Below are positions 34,633-44,837 of a stretch of DNA of 64,000 nt, in pieces. This DNA comes from Zavarzinia compransoris (GTDB lineage: Bacteria; Pseudomonadota; Alphaproteobacteria; Zavarziniales; Zavarziniaceae). Each line of letters opens with the position of its first letter. Positions within the stretch are counted from its first letter, which is position 1. The notes below the pieces were generated by a model. That model saw only the letters and a program-made list of their open reading frames with translations, searched no databases and had not been told where the DNA came from. The position numbers and the translations under genes are program-made. The stretch lies in NCBI RefSeq assembly GCF_003173055.1, contig NZ_QGLF01000003.1, positions 537,356 through 601,355 of the forward strand, in the 5' to 3' direction.

Positions 34633-35427
34633 ATGACCGCCTACGAAGACATCACCTATGAAGTGCGCCCGGCCGGCGTCGCCCGCATCACCATCAACCG
34701 CCCCGACCGCTACAATGCCTTCCGGGGCCAGACGGTCGAGGAATTGATCCATGCCTTCCAGGTCGCGGGCTGGGACAAGTCGATCGGCGTGATCGTACTG
34801 ACCGGCGCCGGCGACAAGGCGTTCTGCACCGGCGGCGACCAGGGCGCCCATGACGGCCAATACGACGGCCGCGGCACCATCGGCCTGCCCATCGACGAAT
34901 TGCAGAGCCTGATCCGCGACGTGCCGAAGCCGGTGATCGCGCGGGTGGCCGGTTTCGCCATCGGCGGCGGCAATGTGCTGGCCACCATCTGCGACCTGAC
35001 CATCGCTTCCGAAAAGGCGCAGTTCGGCCAGGTCGGGCCCAAGGTCGGCTCGGTCGATCCGGGCTTCGGCACGGCCTATCTGGCGCGGATCGTCGGCGAG
35101 AAGCGCGCCCGCGAGATCTGGTACCTGTGCCGTCGCTACACGGCGGCGGAAGCGCTGCAACTCGGCCTCGTCAATGCGGTCGTCCCGCATGAGGAGCTGG
35201 ACGCGGAAGTGGATCGCTGGTGTGCCGAACTGATCGAGCGCAGCCCGACCGCGATCGCGCTGGCTAAGAGGTCCTTCAACGCGGATACGGAGAGCATCCG
35301 GGGCATCTCCTCCCTCGGCATGGCGGCGCTCAGCCTCTATTACGATACGGATGAATCGAAGGAAGGCGGCGTTGCCTTCCGCGAGAAGCGCAAGCCCGAG
35401 TTCCGCCGCTTCACCCAAGGCAAGTGA
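34633..35427 (+). CDS. badI: 2-ketocyclohexanecarboxyl-CoA hydrolase
   Basis: 264 aa of the crotonase superfamily, nearly colinear with R. palustris BadI as I recall it: ITINRPDRYNAFRG, FCTGGDQGAHDGQYDGRG, IRDVPKPVIARV, FGQVGPKVGSVDPGFGTA, YYDTDESKEG and KRKPEFR. The two Glu of true enoyl-CoA hydratases are absent (GGGNVL and FGQVGPK instead), as expected for this MenB-like ring-opening hydrolase. It converts 2-ketocyclohexanecarboxyl-CoA to pimelyl-CoA. It is the first gene of a long operon running to 42375. Confidence 0.94.
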   Translation: MTAYEDITYEVRPAGVARITINRPDRYNAFRGQTVEELIHAFQVAGWDKSIGVIVLTGAGDKAFCTGGDQGAHDGQYDGRGTIGLPIDELQSLIRDVPKPVIARVAGFAIGGGNVLATICDLTIASEKAQFGQVGPKVGSVDPGFGTAYLARIVGEKRAREIWYLCRRYTAAEALQLGLVNAVVPHEELDAEVDRWCAELIERSPTAIALAKRSFNADTESIRGISSLGMAALSLYYDTDESKEGGVAFREKRKPEFRRFTQGK

Positions 35428-35440
35428 AGGGGAACAAGCG

Positions 35441-37483
35441 ATGAGCGCGGTGGCTGAAACCCCGGTGGTGGCGACAAGGCGCCAGGGGCGGGTGATGGTG
35501 GTCGAGATCGCCAATCCGCCGGTCAATGCGCTGTCCGCCGCTGTCCGCCAGGGCCTGCTCTCGGCCCTGCGCGCGGCGGAGGCGGCGCGCGGCGTCACCG
35601 CCCTGGTGCTGACCGGCGGGGCCGCGCGCTTCGTCGCCGGCGCCGACATCCGGGAATTCGGCCACCCGCCCGTGCCCCCCAGCCTGCCCGAGGTGCTGGA
35701 AGCCATCGCCGGCAGCCCCCTGCCAGTGGTCGCGGCCATCGGCGGGGCCGCCCTTGGCGGCGGTCTCGAACTGGCGTTGGCCTGCGATGGCCGGGTGGCC
35801 AATATCGGCGCCAGCCTTGGCCTGCCCGAGGTCAATCTCGGCATCATTCCCGGCGCCGGCGGCACCCAGCGCCTGCCGCGCCTGATCGGCCTTGCCCGCG
35901 CCATCGAGATGATCGCCGGGGGCAAGCCGGTGCCGGCCAAGAAGGCGGCCGGCATGGGCCTCGTCGATCGCGTGGTCGAGGGCGATCCCCTGCCGGCGGC
36001 CATCGCCCTGGCCGAAACCCTGACCGGCAAGCACCGCCTGTCCGACCTTACCCCCCCGGCCACGGGGGATGTCGAGGCCGCCATCGCCGCCGCCTGCCCC
36101 AGGGGCAAGGCACCGGCCGCCGTTCTCGCGGCGATCAAGGTGATCCGCGAAGGGGCCGCATTGCCCTTTGCCGAAGGCCTCGCCCTCGAACGCCGGACCT
36201 TCATCGAACTTCGCGACAGCGAGGAAGCGGCGGCCCGCCGCCACCTGTTCCTGGCCGAACGCAGCGCCCCCCGGATCGACGGCCTGAGCGCCCCCGCCAA
36301 GGCCATCGGCCTTGTCGGCGTCATCGGTGCCGGCACCATGGGCACGGGGATCACGCTGGCGCTGATCGCCGCCGGCTTCCCCGTGATCCTGGTCGAGCGG
36401 GACGCGGCCGGGCTCGACCGGGGGATCGAGCGCATTCGCGACCAATTGGCCCGCAGGGTCGCGGCCAGCCGCCTGACGGCGGAAGCCATGGCGGCGCAAC
36501 TGGCCCTGATCACCGGGGCGACAGAGCTTGCCACCCTGGCCCCGGTCGATCTGGTGATCGAGGCGGCCTTCGAGGATATGGCGGTGAAGCGCGAGCTGTT
36601 CGCCACCCTCGACCGCATCACCCGCCCCGACGCCATTCTCGCCACCAATACATCCTATCTCGACGTGAACGAGATCGCGGACGTTACCACAAGGCCGGAA
36701 AAGGTGCTGGGCCTGCATTTCTTCAGCCCGGCCCATGTCATGCGCCTGCTCGAAATCGTGCGGGCGGCGCAAACGGGGGACGAGGCCCTGGCGACCGCAC
36801 TGGCGCTGGCGAAGAAGATCGGCAAGCTGGCGGTGGTCGCCGGGGTTTGCGACGGCTTCATCGGCAATCGCATTTTCTCCGCCTATCGCCGGCAATGCGA
36901 ATTCCTGCTGGAGGAAGGGGCGACGCCCGAGGCGGTGGACGGTGCGCTGGAAGCCTTCGGTTTCGCCATGGGGCCTTTCGCGGTCGCCGATCTCGCCGGC
37001 CTCGATATTTCCTGGAGCCGGCGGAAGCGTCTCGCCGCCAGCCGCGACCCGCGCGAACGCTATTCGTCGGTGGCGGACACGCTTTGCGAAGCCGGGCGCT
37101 TCGGCCAGAAGACCGGCGCCGGCTGGTACCGATACCCGGGCCGGGAGCCCGACCCCATCGTCCATCGGGCGATCGAGGATGCGGCGGCCAGGGCCGGCAT
37201 CACCCGCCGGCCCTTGGGCCCGGCGGAAATCCAGCAGCGTGTCCTGGCGGCCATGGTGAACGAGGCGGCCCTGGTGCTCGAGGACGGCATCGCCGCCCGG
37301 CCGTCCGACATCGATATCGTGCTGGTCCATGGCTACGGCTTTCCGGCGGCCAAGGGCGGGCCGCTGTTCTGGGCGTCCCGCCAGGAGCGGGCGGCCCTCG
37401 AGACGGCGCTCGAGGCGGTCGCGCAGTCCACCGGTTTCGGCTTCCGCCGGGGCCGACTTCCCACCCTTCCGAGCGAGACTTGA
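35441..37483 (+). CDS. bifunctional enoyl-CoA hydratase / 3-hydroxyacyl-CoA dehydrogenase
   Basis: 680 aa. The crotonase half (1 to about 250) has both catalytic Glu ([31 protein letters not shown]). The dehydrogenase half starts at [16 protein letters not shown] (NAD site) and includes [12 protein letters not shown] and [12 protein letters not shown] with the catalytic His. A C-terminal 3HCDH domain follows. This fused order is that of FadJ/peroxisomal multifunctional enzymes. In this operon it would carry out hydration and oxidation in beta-oxidation of pimelyl-CoA toward glutaryl-CoA. Confidence 0.9.
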   Translation: MSAVAETPVVATRRQGRVMVVEIANPPVNALSAAVRQGLLSALRAAEAARGVTALVLTGGAARFVAGADIREFGHPPVPPSLPEVLEAIAGSPLPVVAAIGGAALGGGLELALACDGRVANIGASLGLPEVNLGIIPGAGGTQRLPRLIGLARAIEMIAGGKPVPAKKAAGMGLVDRVVEGDPLPAAIALAETLTGKHRLSDLTPPATGDVEAAIAAACPRGKAPAAVLAAIKVIREGAALPFAEGLALERRTFIELRDSEEAAARRHLFLAERSAPRIDGLSAPAKAIGLVGVIGAGTMGTGITLALIAAGFPVILVERDAAGLDRGIERIRDQLARRVAASRLTAEAMAAQLALITGATELATLAPVDLVIEAAFEDMAVKRELFATLDRITRPDAILATNTSYLDVNEIADVTTRPEKVLGLHFFSPAHVMRLLEIVRAAQTGDEALATALALAKKIGKLAVVAGVCDGFIGNRIFSAYRRQCEFLLEEGATPEAVDGALEAFGFAMGPFAVADLAGLDISWSRRKRLAASRDPRERYSSVADTLCEAGRFGQKTGAGWYRYPGREPDPIVHRAIEDAAARAGITRRPLGPAEIQQRVLAAMVNEAALVLEDGIAARPSDIDIVLVHGYGFPAAKGGPLFWASRQERAALETALEAVAQSTGFGFRRGRLPTLPSET

Positions 37484-37484
37484 A

Positions 37485-38225
37485 ATGGCCCTGAAGATCC
37501 TGGTGCCGGTGAAGCGCGTCGTCGATTACAACGTGAAGATCCGGGTGAAGCCCGATGGTTCTGGCGTCGATCTCGCCAATGTGAAGATGGCGATGAACCC
37601 CTTCGACGAAATCGCGGTCGAGGCGGCGCTGCGCCTCCGCGAGGCCGGCAAGGCGGGCGAGATCGTCGTCGTTTCCATCGGCCCGGCGGGCAGCGCCGAG
37701 ACGATCCGCACCGCGCTCGCCATGGGCGCCGACCGGGGCATTCACTACAAGACGGAAGAGACGGTCGAACCGCTCGCCGTCGCCAAGGTGCTGAAGGCGG
37801 TGGCCGAGGCGGAGGCGCCGGGCCTCGTCATCCTGGGCAAGCAGGCGATCGACGACGACAGCAACCAGACCGGCCAGATGCTGGCGGCCCTGCTCGGCTG
37901 GGGGCAGGCGACCTTCGCCTCCACCCTCGACGTGACGGAGACGGCCGCGACGGTGACCCGCGAGATCGACGGCGGCCTGCAAACCATCGAGGTGGCGCTG
38001 CCGGCCATCGTCACCGCCGACTTGCGCCTGAACGAGCCGCGCTATGCCTCCCTGCCCAACATCATGAAGGCCAAGAAGAAGCCGCTGGAAGAACGGGCCC
38101 TCGATGGGATCGATGCCGCCCCGCGCCTCGAGGTCCTGCGGACGGAAGAGCCGGCGGGCCGGAAGGCGGGGATCAAGGTGGCATCGCCCGAAGAGCTGGT
38201 CGAGCACCTGCGCGGCGTGCTGTAA
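37485..38225 (+). CDS. etfB: electron transfer flavoprotein beta subunit
   Basis: 246 aa, ATG one base after the preceding stop. It opens [21 protein letters not shown] and contains [31 protein letters not shown] and [23 protein letters not shown], the ETF-beta signature. With EtfA it takes electrons from the acyl-CoA dehydrogenases encoded at 27439, 28598 and 41179. A dedicated ETF pair in the operon suggests high flux through these dehydrogenases. Confidence 0.95.
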   Translation: MALKILVPVKRVVDYNVKIRVKPDGSGVDLANVKMAMNPFDEIAVEAALRLREAGKAGEIVVVSIGPAGSAETIRTALAMGADRGIHYKTEETVEPLAVAKVLKAVAEAEAPGLVILGKQAIDDDSNQTGQMLAALLGWGQATFASTLDVTETAATVTREIDGGLQTIEVALPAIVTADLRLNEPRYASLPNIMKAKKKPLEERALDGIDAAPRLEVLRTEEPAGRKAGIKVASPEELVEHLRGVL

Positions 38226-38239
38226 GGGAAGGAAACAAG

Positions 38240-39184
38240 ATGGCCATTCTGCTGCTTGCCGAACACGACAACCGTCAGCTTTCCGACCAGACGGCAAAGG
38301 CCCTGACGGCGGCCCGTGCTCTTGGCGGCGACATCCACCTGCTGGTTGCCGGGCAGGCCGCCGCAACCGTTGCCGGGGCGGCGGCGGCCCTCGATGGCGT
38401 CGCCAAGGTGCTGGTCGCGGATCACGCGCTGCTGGCCGATCAACTGGCGGAGCCGGTGGCGGCCCTGGTCGTCGCCCTGGCGCCGGCCTATGCGGCCGTG
38501 GTCGCGCCGGCCACCGCCCAGGGCAAGAATGTCCTGCCGCGGGTGGCGGCACTTCTCGATGTCATGCAGGTCTCGGATGTGATCGAAGTGGTTGCACCCG
38601 ATATTTTCAAGCGCCCGATCTATGCCGGCAACGCGATCCAGACCGTGAAGACGGCGGACAAGGTGAAAGTGCTCACCATCCGCACCGCCGCCTTCGCCCC
38701 CGCCGGGGCGGCAGCGCAACCGGCCGCCCCGGTGGAGACGGTCGAGGTCGGCACGCTGCCCGCCCTGTCCCGCTTCATCGAGGCGAAGCTCTCGGTCAGC
38801 GCGCGGCCGGAACTGACTTCGGCCAGGATCATCGTCTCCGGCGGGCGGGCCCTTGGCTCGGCCGAGAAATTCAACGACGTCATCCTGTCGCTGGCCGACA
38901 AGCTGGGCGCGGCGGCCGGGGCCAGCCGGGCGGCGGTCGATGCGGGCTATGCCCCGAACGACTGGCAGGTCGGCCAGACCGGCAAGGTGGTGGCGCCGGA
39001 TCTCTATATCGCGGTCGGCATTTCCGGGGCGATCCAGCATCTCGCCGGCATGAAGGACAGCAAGGTGATCGTCGCCATCAACAAGGACGAGGAAGCGCCG
39101 ATCTTCCAGGTCGCCGATTACGGGCTGGTGGGCGACCTGTTCCAGGTGCTGCCGGCGCTCGAAGCCGCGCTGGAGGGCCGCTGA
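38240..39184 (+). CDS. etfA: electron transfer flavoprotein alpha subunit
   Basis: 314 aa with AAGGGAAGG upstream. It has an N-terminal AMP/ETF domain ([14 protein letters not shown]). The C-terminal FAD domain contains [47 protein letters not shown] and [16 protein letters not shown], all standard for EtfA. It partners EtfB encoded 14 bp upstream. Confidence 0.95.
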   Translation: MAILLLAEHDNRQLSDQTAKALTAARALGGDIHLLVAGQAAATVAGAAAALDGVAKVLVADHALLADQLAEPVAALVVALAPAYAAVVAPATAQGKNVLPRVAALLDVMQVSDVIEVVAPDIFKRPIYAGNAIQTVKTADKVKVLTIRTAAFAPAGAAAQPAAPVETVEVGTLPALSRFIEAKLSVSARPELTSARIIVSGGRALGSAEKFNDVILSLADKLGAAAGASRAAVDAGYAPNDWQVGQTGKVVAPDLYIAVGISGAIQHLAGMKDSKVIVAINKDEEAPIFQVADYGLVGDLFQVLPALEAALEGR

Positions 39185-39185
39185 C

Positions 39186-40385
39186 ATGACCGATGCCTTT
39201 CTCTACGACGGTATCCGCACTCCCTTCGGCCGCCATGCCGGCGGCCTTGCCCCGGTGCGGCCGGACGATCTCCTGGCCGGGGCGATTGCCGCCCTGGTCG
39301 GCAAGACCGGCGTGCCGGGCGAGGCGATCGAGGAAGTGATCGTCGGCTGTGCCAATCAGGCGGGCGAGGATTGCCGGAATGTTGGCCGCCACGCCCTGCT
39401 GCTGGCCGGCCTGCCCGATCGCGTGGCCGGGCAGACCGTGAACCGCCTCTGCGGGTCGGGCCTTGCCGCCGTGATCGATGCGGCCCGCGCGGTGAAGACC
39501 GGGGAGGGCGATCTCCTCATCGCCGGCGGGGTGGAAAGCATGACCCGCGCCCCCTTCGTCATCCCGAAGAGCGAAAGCGCCTTCGGCCGCGATGCCCGGA
39601 TCTATGACACCACCATCGGCTCGCGCTTCCCGAACCGGAAGTTCACCGCGGCCTTCGGCGATGATTCCATGCCCGAGACGGCGGAAAATGTCGCCGCCGA
39701 CCTCGGCCTGTCGCGGGAGGCGGGCGACGGCTTCGCCGCCCGGTCCCAGGCGAATTATGCCCGGGCGCTGGCCGAAGGCTTCTACGAGGGCGAGATCATC
39801 CCCGTTTCCCTGCCCGGGCCGAAGGGCACGGTGAAGACGGTGGCGGCGGACGAACATCCCCGCCCGCAATCGGATGCCGCCGCGCTGTCGGGCTTGAAGC
39901 CCTTGCGCGCCGGCGGGGTCGTCACCGCCGGCAATGCCTCCGGCATCAACGACGGCGCGGCTGCCCTGCTGATCGGCAGTGCCGCGGCCGGGGAACGCCT
40001 GGGCAAGGCGCCCATGGCCCGGCTGGTCTCGGCCGCCGTTGCCGGCGTCGCCCCCCGGATCATGGGGGTGGGGCCCGCCTATGCCATCCCGAAGGCGCTG
40101 GACCGGGCCGGCCTGACCCTGGCCGACATGGACCTGATCGAGATCAACGAGGCTTTCGCGGTGCAGGTGCTCGGCTGCCTGAAACTGCTGGACCTCGGCT
40201 TCGACGATGCGCGGGTCAACCCCAATGGCGGCGCTATTGCCATCGGCCATCCGCTGGGGGCTTCCGGTGCCCGGCTGGCCCTGACGGCGGCGCGGCAATT
40301 GCAGCGCAGCCAAGGGCGCTATGCCGTCGTCTCCCTCTGCATCGGCGTCGGCCAGGGCATTGCCCTGGTGATCGAAAGGCTCTGA
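39186..40385 (+). CDS. acetyl-CoA C-acyltransferase (thiolase)
   Basis: 399 aa. The acyl-accepting Cys is in [10 protein letters not shown], the His in [17 protein letters not shown] and the second Cys in [10 protein letters not shown]. The TPFGRHAGG-like start and [12 protein letters not shown] resemble the 3-oxoadipyl-CoA thiolase (PcaF/PaaJ) branch. It lies one base after etfA. It would cleave 3-oxopimelyl-CoA to glutaryl-CoA and acetyl-CoA, completing the beta-oxidation turn. Confidence 0.92.
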   Translation: MTDAFLYDGIRTPFGRHAGGLAPVRPDDLLAGAIAALVGKTGVPGEAIEEVIVGCANQAGEDCRNVGRHALLLAGLPDRVAGQTVNRLCGSGLAAVIDAARAVKTGEGDLLIAGGVESMTRAPFVIPKSESAFGRDARIYDTTIGSRFPNRKFTAAFGDDSMPETAENVAADLGLSREAGDGFAARSQANYARALAEGFYEGEIIPVSLPGPKGTVKTVAADEHPRPQSDAAALSGLKPLRAGGVVTAGNASGINDGAAALLIGSAAAGERLGKAPMARLVSAAVAGVAPRIMGVGPAYAIPKALDRAGLTLADMDLIEINEAFAVQVLGCLKLLDLGFDDARVNPNGGAIAIGHPLGASGARLALTAARQLQRSQGRYAVVSLCIGVGQGIALVIERL

Positions 40386-40387
40386 CC

Positions 40388-41152
40388 ATGCGCGATTCCT
40401 ACATGAAGCTGGCCTTCGAGGGAGCGGTGGCGACACTCACCCTGTCGCGGGCGCCGGTGAATGCGGTGGACGACGATTTCCTGGCCGATCTCGACCAGGC
40501 CTTGAGCGCCGTCGAAGTGCGCGACGACCTGGCGGTGCTCCGCATCCGCAGCGACCAGCGGGTGTTCTGCGCCGGGGCCGACCTTCGCCTCGTCGCCGGC
40601 CGGTTGCAGGATGCGGCGGGGGCGGCGGCCATGGTGACCACGGTCCGGCGCTTCCACGCGGTCTATGACCATCTCGCCTCCCTGCCGGTGGTGACGGTGG
40701 CCGAGATTACCGGGCATGCCCTGGGCGGCGGGCTGGAACTGGCGCTGGCCTGCGATCTCCGCGTCGTCTCGGACCGGGCGAAGCTGGGCCTGCCCGAGGC
40801 GAAGGTGGGCTTGCTGCCCGGCGCCGGCGGCACCCAGCGCCTGACCGAGCTTTGCGGCCCCGGCGTTGCCGCGCGGGTGATCCTGACCGGCGACCTGATC
40901 CCCGGCGAAGAGGCGGAGCGGATCGGCCTTGCCCAATGGGTCTTTCCGCAGGCGGATTTCGAGGCGGGCGCCGATGCCATCGCGGCCCGTATCGCCGGGC
41001 TGTCGCCCGAAGCCCTGCGCGCCTCGAAGAATTGCGTGCGCATTGCCGCGACCATCAGCCAGGCGGGTGTCGCCGCCGAGATCAGCGGCATCGGCCGCCT
41101 GATGCGCAGCAAGGATACGGAACGCCGGGTCCACGCCTTCCTCGGGGCATGA
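40388..41152 (+). CDS. badK: enoyl-CoA hydratase, candidate cyclohex-1-ene-1-carboxyl-CoA hydratase
   Basis: 254 aa crotonase with both catalytic Glu ([31 protein letters not shown]) and the oxyanion-hole CAGADL. It lies between the thiolase and glutaryl-CoA dehydrogenase genes. BadK is the hydratase still needed between AliB and BadH, and this is the only stand-alone hydratase in the region. The symbol is by pathway position and is less sure than badH or badI. Confidence 0.8.
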   Translation: MRDSYMKLAFEGAVATLTLSRAPVNAVDDDFLADLDQALSAVEVRDDLAVLRIRSDQRVFCAGADLRLVAGRLQDAAGAAAMVTTVRRFHAVYDHLASLPVVTVAEITGHALGGGLELALACDLRVVSDRAKLGLPEAKVGLLPGAGGTQRLTELCGPGVAARVILTGDLIPGEEAERIGLAQWVFPQADFEAGADAIAARIAGLSPEALRASKNCVRIAATISQAGVAAEISGIGRLMRSKDTERRVHAFLGA

Positions 41153-41178
41153 CCGACAAGACTTCAGGGAGATATTCG

Positions 41179-42375
41179 ATGAGCACCAAAGCGGCCTATG
41201 CCCCCTTCGTCTGGCAGGACCCCTTCCTGCTCGACGACCAGCTGACCGAGGACGAGCGGATGATCCGCGATACCGCCCGGGCCTTCGCCCAGGCGGAATT
41301 GCTGCCCCGCGTCGAACAGGCCTATCTGGATGAAGTGACCGATCCCGGCCTCTTCCCCCTGATGGGCGATGCCGGGCTGCTCGGCGTTACCCTGCCGGAA
41401 GAATATGGCGGCGCCGGCGCGTCCTATGTCGCCTATGGCCTGGTCGCGCGGGAGGTGGAGCGGGTCGATTCCGGTTACCGCTCGATGATGAGCGTGCAGG
41501 CCTCCCTCGTGATCTATCCGATCTATGCCTATGGCTCGGAGGAACAGCGCCGCAAGTATCTGCCGGGCCTCGCCTCCGGCCGGCTGATCGGCTGTTTCGG
41601 CCTGACCGAGCCCGATGCCGGCTCCGACCCCGGCTCGATGAAGACCAGGGCGCAGAAGATCGCGGGTGGCTATCGCCTGACCGGGTCCAAGATGTGGATT
41701 TCCAATGCACCCATCGCCGATGTCTTCGTCGTCTGGGCGAAATCGGAGGCTCATGGCGGCGAGATCCGGGGCTTCGTCCTCGAGAAGGGCATGACGGGCC
41801 TGTCGGCGCCGAAGATCGGCGGCAAGCTGTCGCTCCGCGCCTCGATCACCGGCGAGATCGTGATGGACGGGGTCGAGGTGGGCGAAGATGCCCTGCTGCC
41901 CAATGTCGCCGGCCTGAAGGGGCCTTTCGGCTGCCTGAACCGGGCGCGTTACGGCATTTCCTGGGGCGCGCTCGGCGCGGCCGAGGATTGCTGGCTGCGC
42001 AGCGTGCAATACGGCCTCGACCGGACGCAATTCGGCAAGCCGCTGGCCGGCACCCAATTGTTCCAGAAGAAATTCGCCGACATGCAGACCGAGATCGCCC
42101 TCGGGCTGCAAGCCTCGCTCCGCGTCGGGCGGCTGTTCGACGAGGGGCAACTGGCGCCGGAGATGGTCTCCCTCGTCAAGCGCAACAATTGCGGCAAGGC
42201 GCTGGATATCGCCCGCGTGGCCCGCGACATGCACGGCGGCAATGGTATCCAGATCGGTTACCACGTGATGCGCCATGCCCAGAACCTCGAAACCGTGAAT
42301 ACCTATGAAGGCACCCACGATGTCCACGCCCTGATCCTCGGCCGGGCGCAGACCGGCATCCAGGCCTTCTTCTGA
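41179..42375 (+). CDS. gcdH: glutaryl-CoA dehydrogenase
   Basis: 398 aa, start at 41179 after AGGGAGATATTCG. It has the GcdH-type N-terminus ([19 protein letters not shown]), [49 protein letters not shown] and catalytic Glu377 in [12 protein letters not shown]. It oxidises and decarboxylates glutaryl-CoA to crotonyl-CoA, passing electrons to ETF. As last gene of the badI operon it takes the chain product of pimelyl-CoA oxidation into central metabolism. Confidence 0.93.
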   Translation: MSTKAAYAPFVWQDPFLLDDQLTEDERMIRDTARAFAQAELLPRVEQAYLDEVTDPGLFPLMGDAGLLGVTLPEEYGGAGASYVAYGLVAREVERVDSGYRSMMSVQASLVIYPIYAYGSEEQRRKYLPGLASGRLIGCFGLTEPDAGSDPGSMKTRAQKIAGGYRLTGSKMWISNAPIADVFVVWAKSEAHGGEIRGFVLEKGMTGLSAPKIGGKLSLRASITGEIVMDGVEVGEDALLPNVAGLKGPFGCLNRARYGISWGALGAAEDCWLRSVQYGLDRTQFGKPLAGTQLFQKKFADMQTEIALGLQASLRVGRLFDEGQLAPEMVSLVKRNNCGKALDIARVARDMHGGNGIQIGYHVMRHAQNLETVNTYEGTHDVHALILGRAQTGIQAFF

Positions 42376-42420
42376 TCCTTCCCTGAGCCCTCGGCAGGAT
42401 CTCTCCCCTGCCAGCCTCGG

Positions 42421-42455
42421 CCCGCCGGTGCCCTGCACCCGGCGGGTCTTTTTTT
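42421..42455 (+). terminator. intrinsic terminator of the badI-gcdH operon
   Basis: CCCGCCGGTG (from 42421) pairs with CACCCGGCGGG (to 42446), allowing one bulge, followed by TC and seven T. It separates the operon from the promoter at 42468. Confidence 0.82.
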
Positions 42456-42467
42456 GCTGCCGGGATA

Positions 42468-42496
42468 TTGACAGTATACTTATTATAAGAATACTG
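42468..42496 (+). promoter_or_regulatory. promoter with CAGTAT-N13-ATACTG palindrome for the 3-hydroxybenzoate operon
   Basis: TTGACA at 42468-42473 and AATACT at 42490-42495 are 16 bp apart. CAGTAT (42472-42477) and ATACTG (42491-42496) flank them symmetrically; the wider dyad reads CAGTATnC-N9-GnATACTG. The 18 bases from 42491 (ATACTGAGCAAATAACGG) are identical to those at 49234-49251. Confidence 0.75.
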
Positions 42497-42547
42497 AGCA
42501 AATAACGGGCGCAAGGCCCGGCGGGGAAAACAGTGGAAGGAAGCGTC

Positions 42548-43792
42548 ATGGGCGATCGGGAAGTCTTGATTGCGGGGGGCGGCATCGGCGGGCTGGCGGC
42601 GGCCCTCGGGCTGGCGGGCGGGGGCTTTCGGGTCCATGTGCTGGAAAAGGCGCCGGCCCTTGGCGAGATCGGCGCCGGCATCCAGCTGGGCCCCAATGCC
42701 TTTCACGCCTTCGACTTCCTCGGGATCGGGGTGCAGGCCCGCGCCATGGCGGTCTTCGTCGACCGCCTGCGCCTGATGGATGCCCTGACGGCCGAGGAAA
42801 TCGCCGGCATCCCGCTGGACGAGCCGTTCCGCAAGCGTTTCGGCAATCCTTACGCGGTGATCCACCGGGGCGACATGCATGGCGTCTTCCTGCGCGCCTG
42901 CCAGAACCACCCGAACATCCGCCTCAGCGTGAACAGCGAAGTGGTGGATTACGACCAGGACGGCGGCAGCGTCACCGCCCTGCTGGCCAGCGGCGCCCGG
43001 GTCACCGGCTCGGTGCTGATCGGCGCCGACGGGCTGTGGTCGAAGATCCGCGCCCGGGTGGTGGGCGACGGCCAGCCCCGGGTCTCGGGCCATACCACCT
43101 ATCGCTCGGTCATCCCGACCGAACAGATGCCGGAAGACCTGCGCTGGAATGCGGCCACCCTCTGGGCCGGGCCGCATTGCCATATCGTCCATTACCCGCT
43201 GTCAGACTGGAAGAATTTCAACCTCGTCGTAACCTCCCACAACGACGCGCCGGCGCCTGTCGCCGGTGTCCCCGTCGCGACCGAGACGGTGCTGGCCGAA
43301 TTCGAGCACGTCCATGACAAGGCCCGGCAGATCATCCGCCACGGCACCAATTGGAAGGCCTGGGTGCTGTGCGACCGCGAGCCGGTGGGCAATTGGGTCG
43401 ATGGCCGGGTCGCCCTGCTCGGCGATGCCGCCCACCCGATGATGCAATATTTCGCCCAGGGCGCCTGCATGGCGATGGAAGATGCGGTCTGCCTGTCCCA
43501 TGCGCTGAGCACCGGGCGCGACGATCCGGCGGCAGCGCTCGCAACCTATCGCGACCGCCGGGTGCTGCGCACGGCACGGGTGCAGTTGCAATCGCGCGAG
43601 ATCGGCAAGCACATCTATCACCCGTCGGGCGTCCACGCCGAATTGCGCAATCTGGTCATGCGGGCGAAAAGCCCGGCCGACTGGTACGACACGCTGGCCT
43701 GGATCTATGGCGGCGATCCCCTGACCCAGGCGGCGGTCGCCGCCGATCCGATGCCGCTGGCCGCCCCGGCCGGGAAGGTGGCCCATGGCTGA
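42548..43792 (+). CDS. FAD-dependent 3-hydroxybenzoate 6-hydroxylase (salicylate hydroxylase family)
   Basis: 414 aa from the ATG at 42548 (AAGGAAGC upstream; a GTG at 42533 is an in-frame alternative). The FAD motif is IAGGGIGGLAAALGLA, the DG motif is LIGADGLWSKIR and the GD motif is RVALLGDAAHPMMQYFAQGACMAMEDA. The sequence resembles XlnD-type 3-hydroxybenzoate 6-hydroxylases. The following genes for gentisate dioxygenase and fumarylpyruvate hydrolase make gentisate the expected product. Salicylate as substrate is less likely because a single-component salicylate hydroxylase gives catechol. Confidence 0.88.
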   Translation: MGDREVLIAGGGIGGLAAALGLAGGGFRVHVLEKAPALGEIGAGIQLGPNAFHAFDFLGIGVQARAMAVFVDRLRLMDALTAEEIAGIPLDEPFRKRFGNPYAVIHRGDMHGVFLRACQNHPNIRLSVNSEVVDYDQDGGSVTALLASGARVTGSVLIGADGLWSKIRARVVGDGQPRVSGHTTYRSVIPTEQMPEDLRWNAATLWAGPHCHIVHYPLSDWKNFNLVVTSHNDAPAPVAGVPVATETVLAEFEHVHDKARQIIRHGTNWKAWVLCDREPVGNWVDGRVALLGDAAHPMMQYFAQGACMAMEDAVCLSHALSTGRDDPAAALATYRDRRVLRTARVQLQSREIGKHIYHPSGVHAELRNLVMRAKSPADWYDTLAWIYGGDPLTQAAVAADPMPLAAPAGKVAHG

Positions 43793-44837
43793 GGCCCTTG
43801 CCAACGACCAATCCCGCCAGCTCGACCATCTCTATGACGAGCTGAAGCCGCACAGCCTCTATCCGCTCTGGACCGTGCTTTCGGCCCTGGTGCCGCCGGA
43901 ACCCGCGTCGGGCGCGCTGCCCTGGGCCTGGGACTATGGGCCGATGCGCGATTATCTGCTGCGCGCCGGCGACCTGATCAGCGCCGAACAGGCAGAGCGC
44001 CGGGTGCTGATCCTGGAAAACCCCGGCCTGCCCGGCACATCCGGCATTACCACCAGCCTTTACGCCGGGCTGCAATTGATCCTGCCGGGCGAAGTCGCAC
44101 CCTGCCACCGCCATGCCCAGAGCGCGCTTCGCTTCGTCCTCGAAGGGGAGGGGGCTTTCACCGCCGTCGATGGCGAGAAGGCGATCATGCATCCCTTCGA
44201 CCTGGTGCTGACGCCGGGCGGCCAATGGCACGACCATGGCAATCACACCGGGCGGCCGATGATCTGGCTCGACGGGCTGGACATCCCGACCGTGCGCGCC
44301 TTCGACGCCGGCTTTGCGGAAAAGCTCGGCGCCTCGGCCCATCCCGAAACGGTGCCGCCTGGCGATACCGGCGCCCGCTACGGCCGCAACCTCCGCCCGG
44401 TGAAGGGCACGGCGGCGGATCGGCGCCCGGCGCATCAGCCGCTGTTCCACTACCCTTACGCCGACTGGCGGCCCAGCCTGGATGCGCTGGCGCAATCGGG
44501 CCTGCCGGACCCGCATTTCGGCCATGCGCTGGAATTCCTGAACCCGGCCGATGGCGGCGCGATCATGGCGACGATTTCCGCCCATGTCCGCCTGCTGCCC
44601 GCTGGTTTCGAGACCCGGCCCCGGCGCTCCACCGACGGCACGATCTTCGTCGTCGTCGAGGGCGACGGCGAGGCGGAAATCGCCGGCCGGACCGTGACAT
44701 TGCAGGAGCGCATGGTCTTCGTCGTGCCGTCCTGGAAGGAATTGCGCCTGCGCGCCGGGCGGGACCTCGTCCTCTTCGCCTATTCCGACCGCACGTCCCA
44801 GGAAAAGCTGAACCTCTTCAAGGAGCATTGCGCGTGA
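43785..44837 (+). CDS. gentisate 1,2-dioxygenase
   Basis: 350 aa bicupin, overlapping the hydroxylase gene by 8 bp. The first cupin has the Fe-binding HRHAQSALRFVLEGEG and PGGQWHDHGNHTG; the second cupin lies near residues 250-340. The length and the PLWTVLSALVPPEP start match gentisate dioxygenases (NagI, XlnE). It cleaves gentisate to maleylpyruvate. Confidence 0.93.
   Translation: MAEALANDQSRQLDHLYDELKPHSLYPLWTVLSALVPPEPASGALPWAWDYGPMRDYLLRAGDLISAEQAERRVLILENPGLPGTSGITTSLYAGLQLILPGEVAPCHRHAQSALRFVLEGEGAFTAVDGEKAIMHPFDLVLTPGGQWHDHGNHTGRPMIWLDGLDIPTVRAFDAGFAEKLGASAHPETVPPGDTGARYGRNLRPVKGTAADRRPAHQPLFHYPYADWRPSLDALAQSGLPDPHFGHALEFLNPADGGAIMATISAHVRLLPAGFETRPRRSTDGTIFVVVEGDGEAEIAGRTVTLQERMVFVVPSWKELRLRAGRDLVLFAYSDRTSQEKLNLFKEHCA

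Noticed and set aside
32938-36648. Very long open frame (over 1,200 codons) on the minus strand across the porin, badI and bifunctional-enzyme genes
   Set aside because: It is antisense to well-supported genes, has no recognisable domain and a biased Ala/Arg/Gly/Asp composition. Such frames are common in high-GC DNA.
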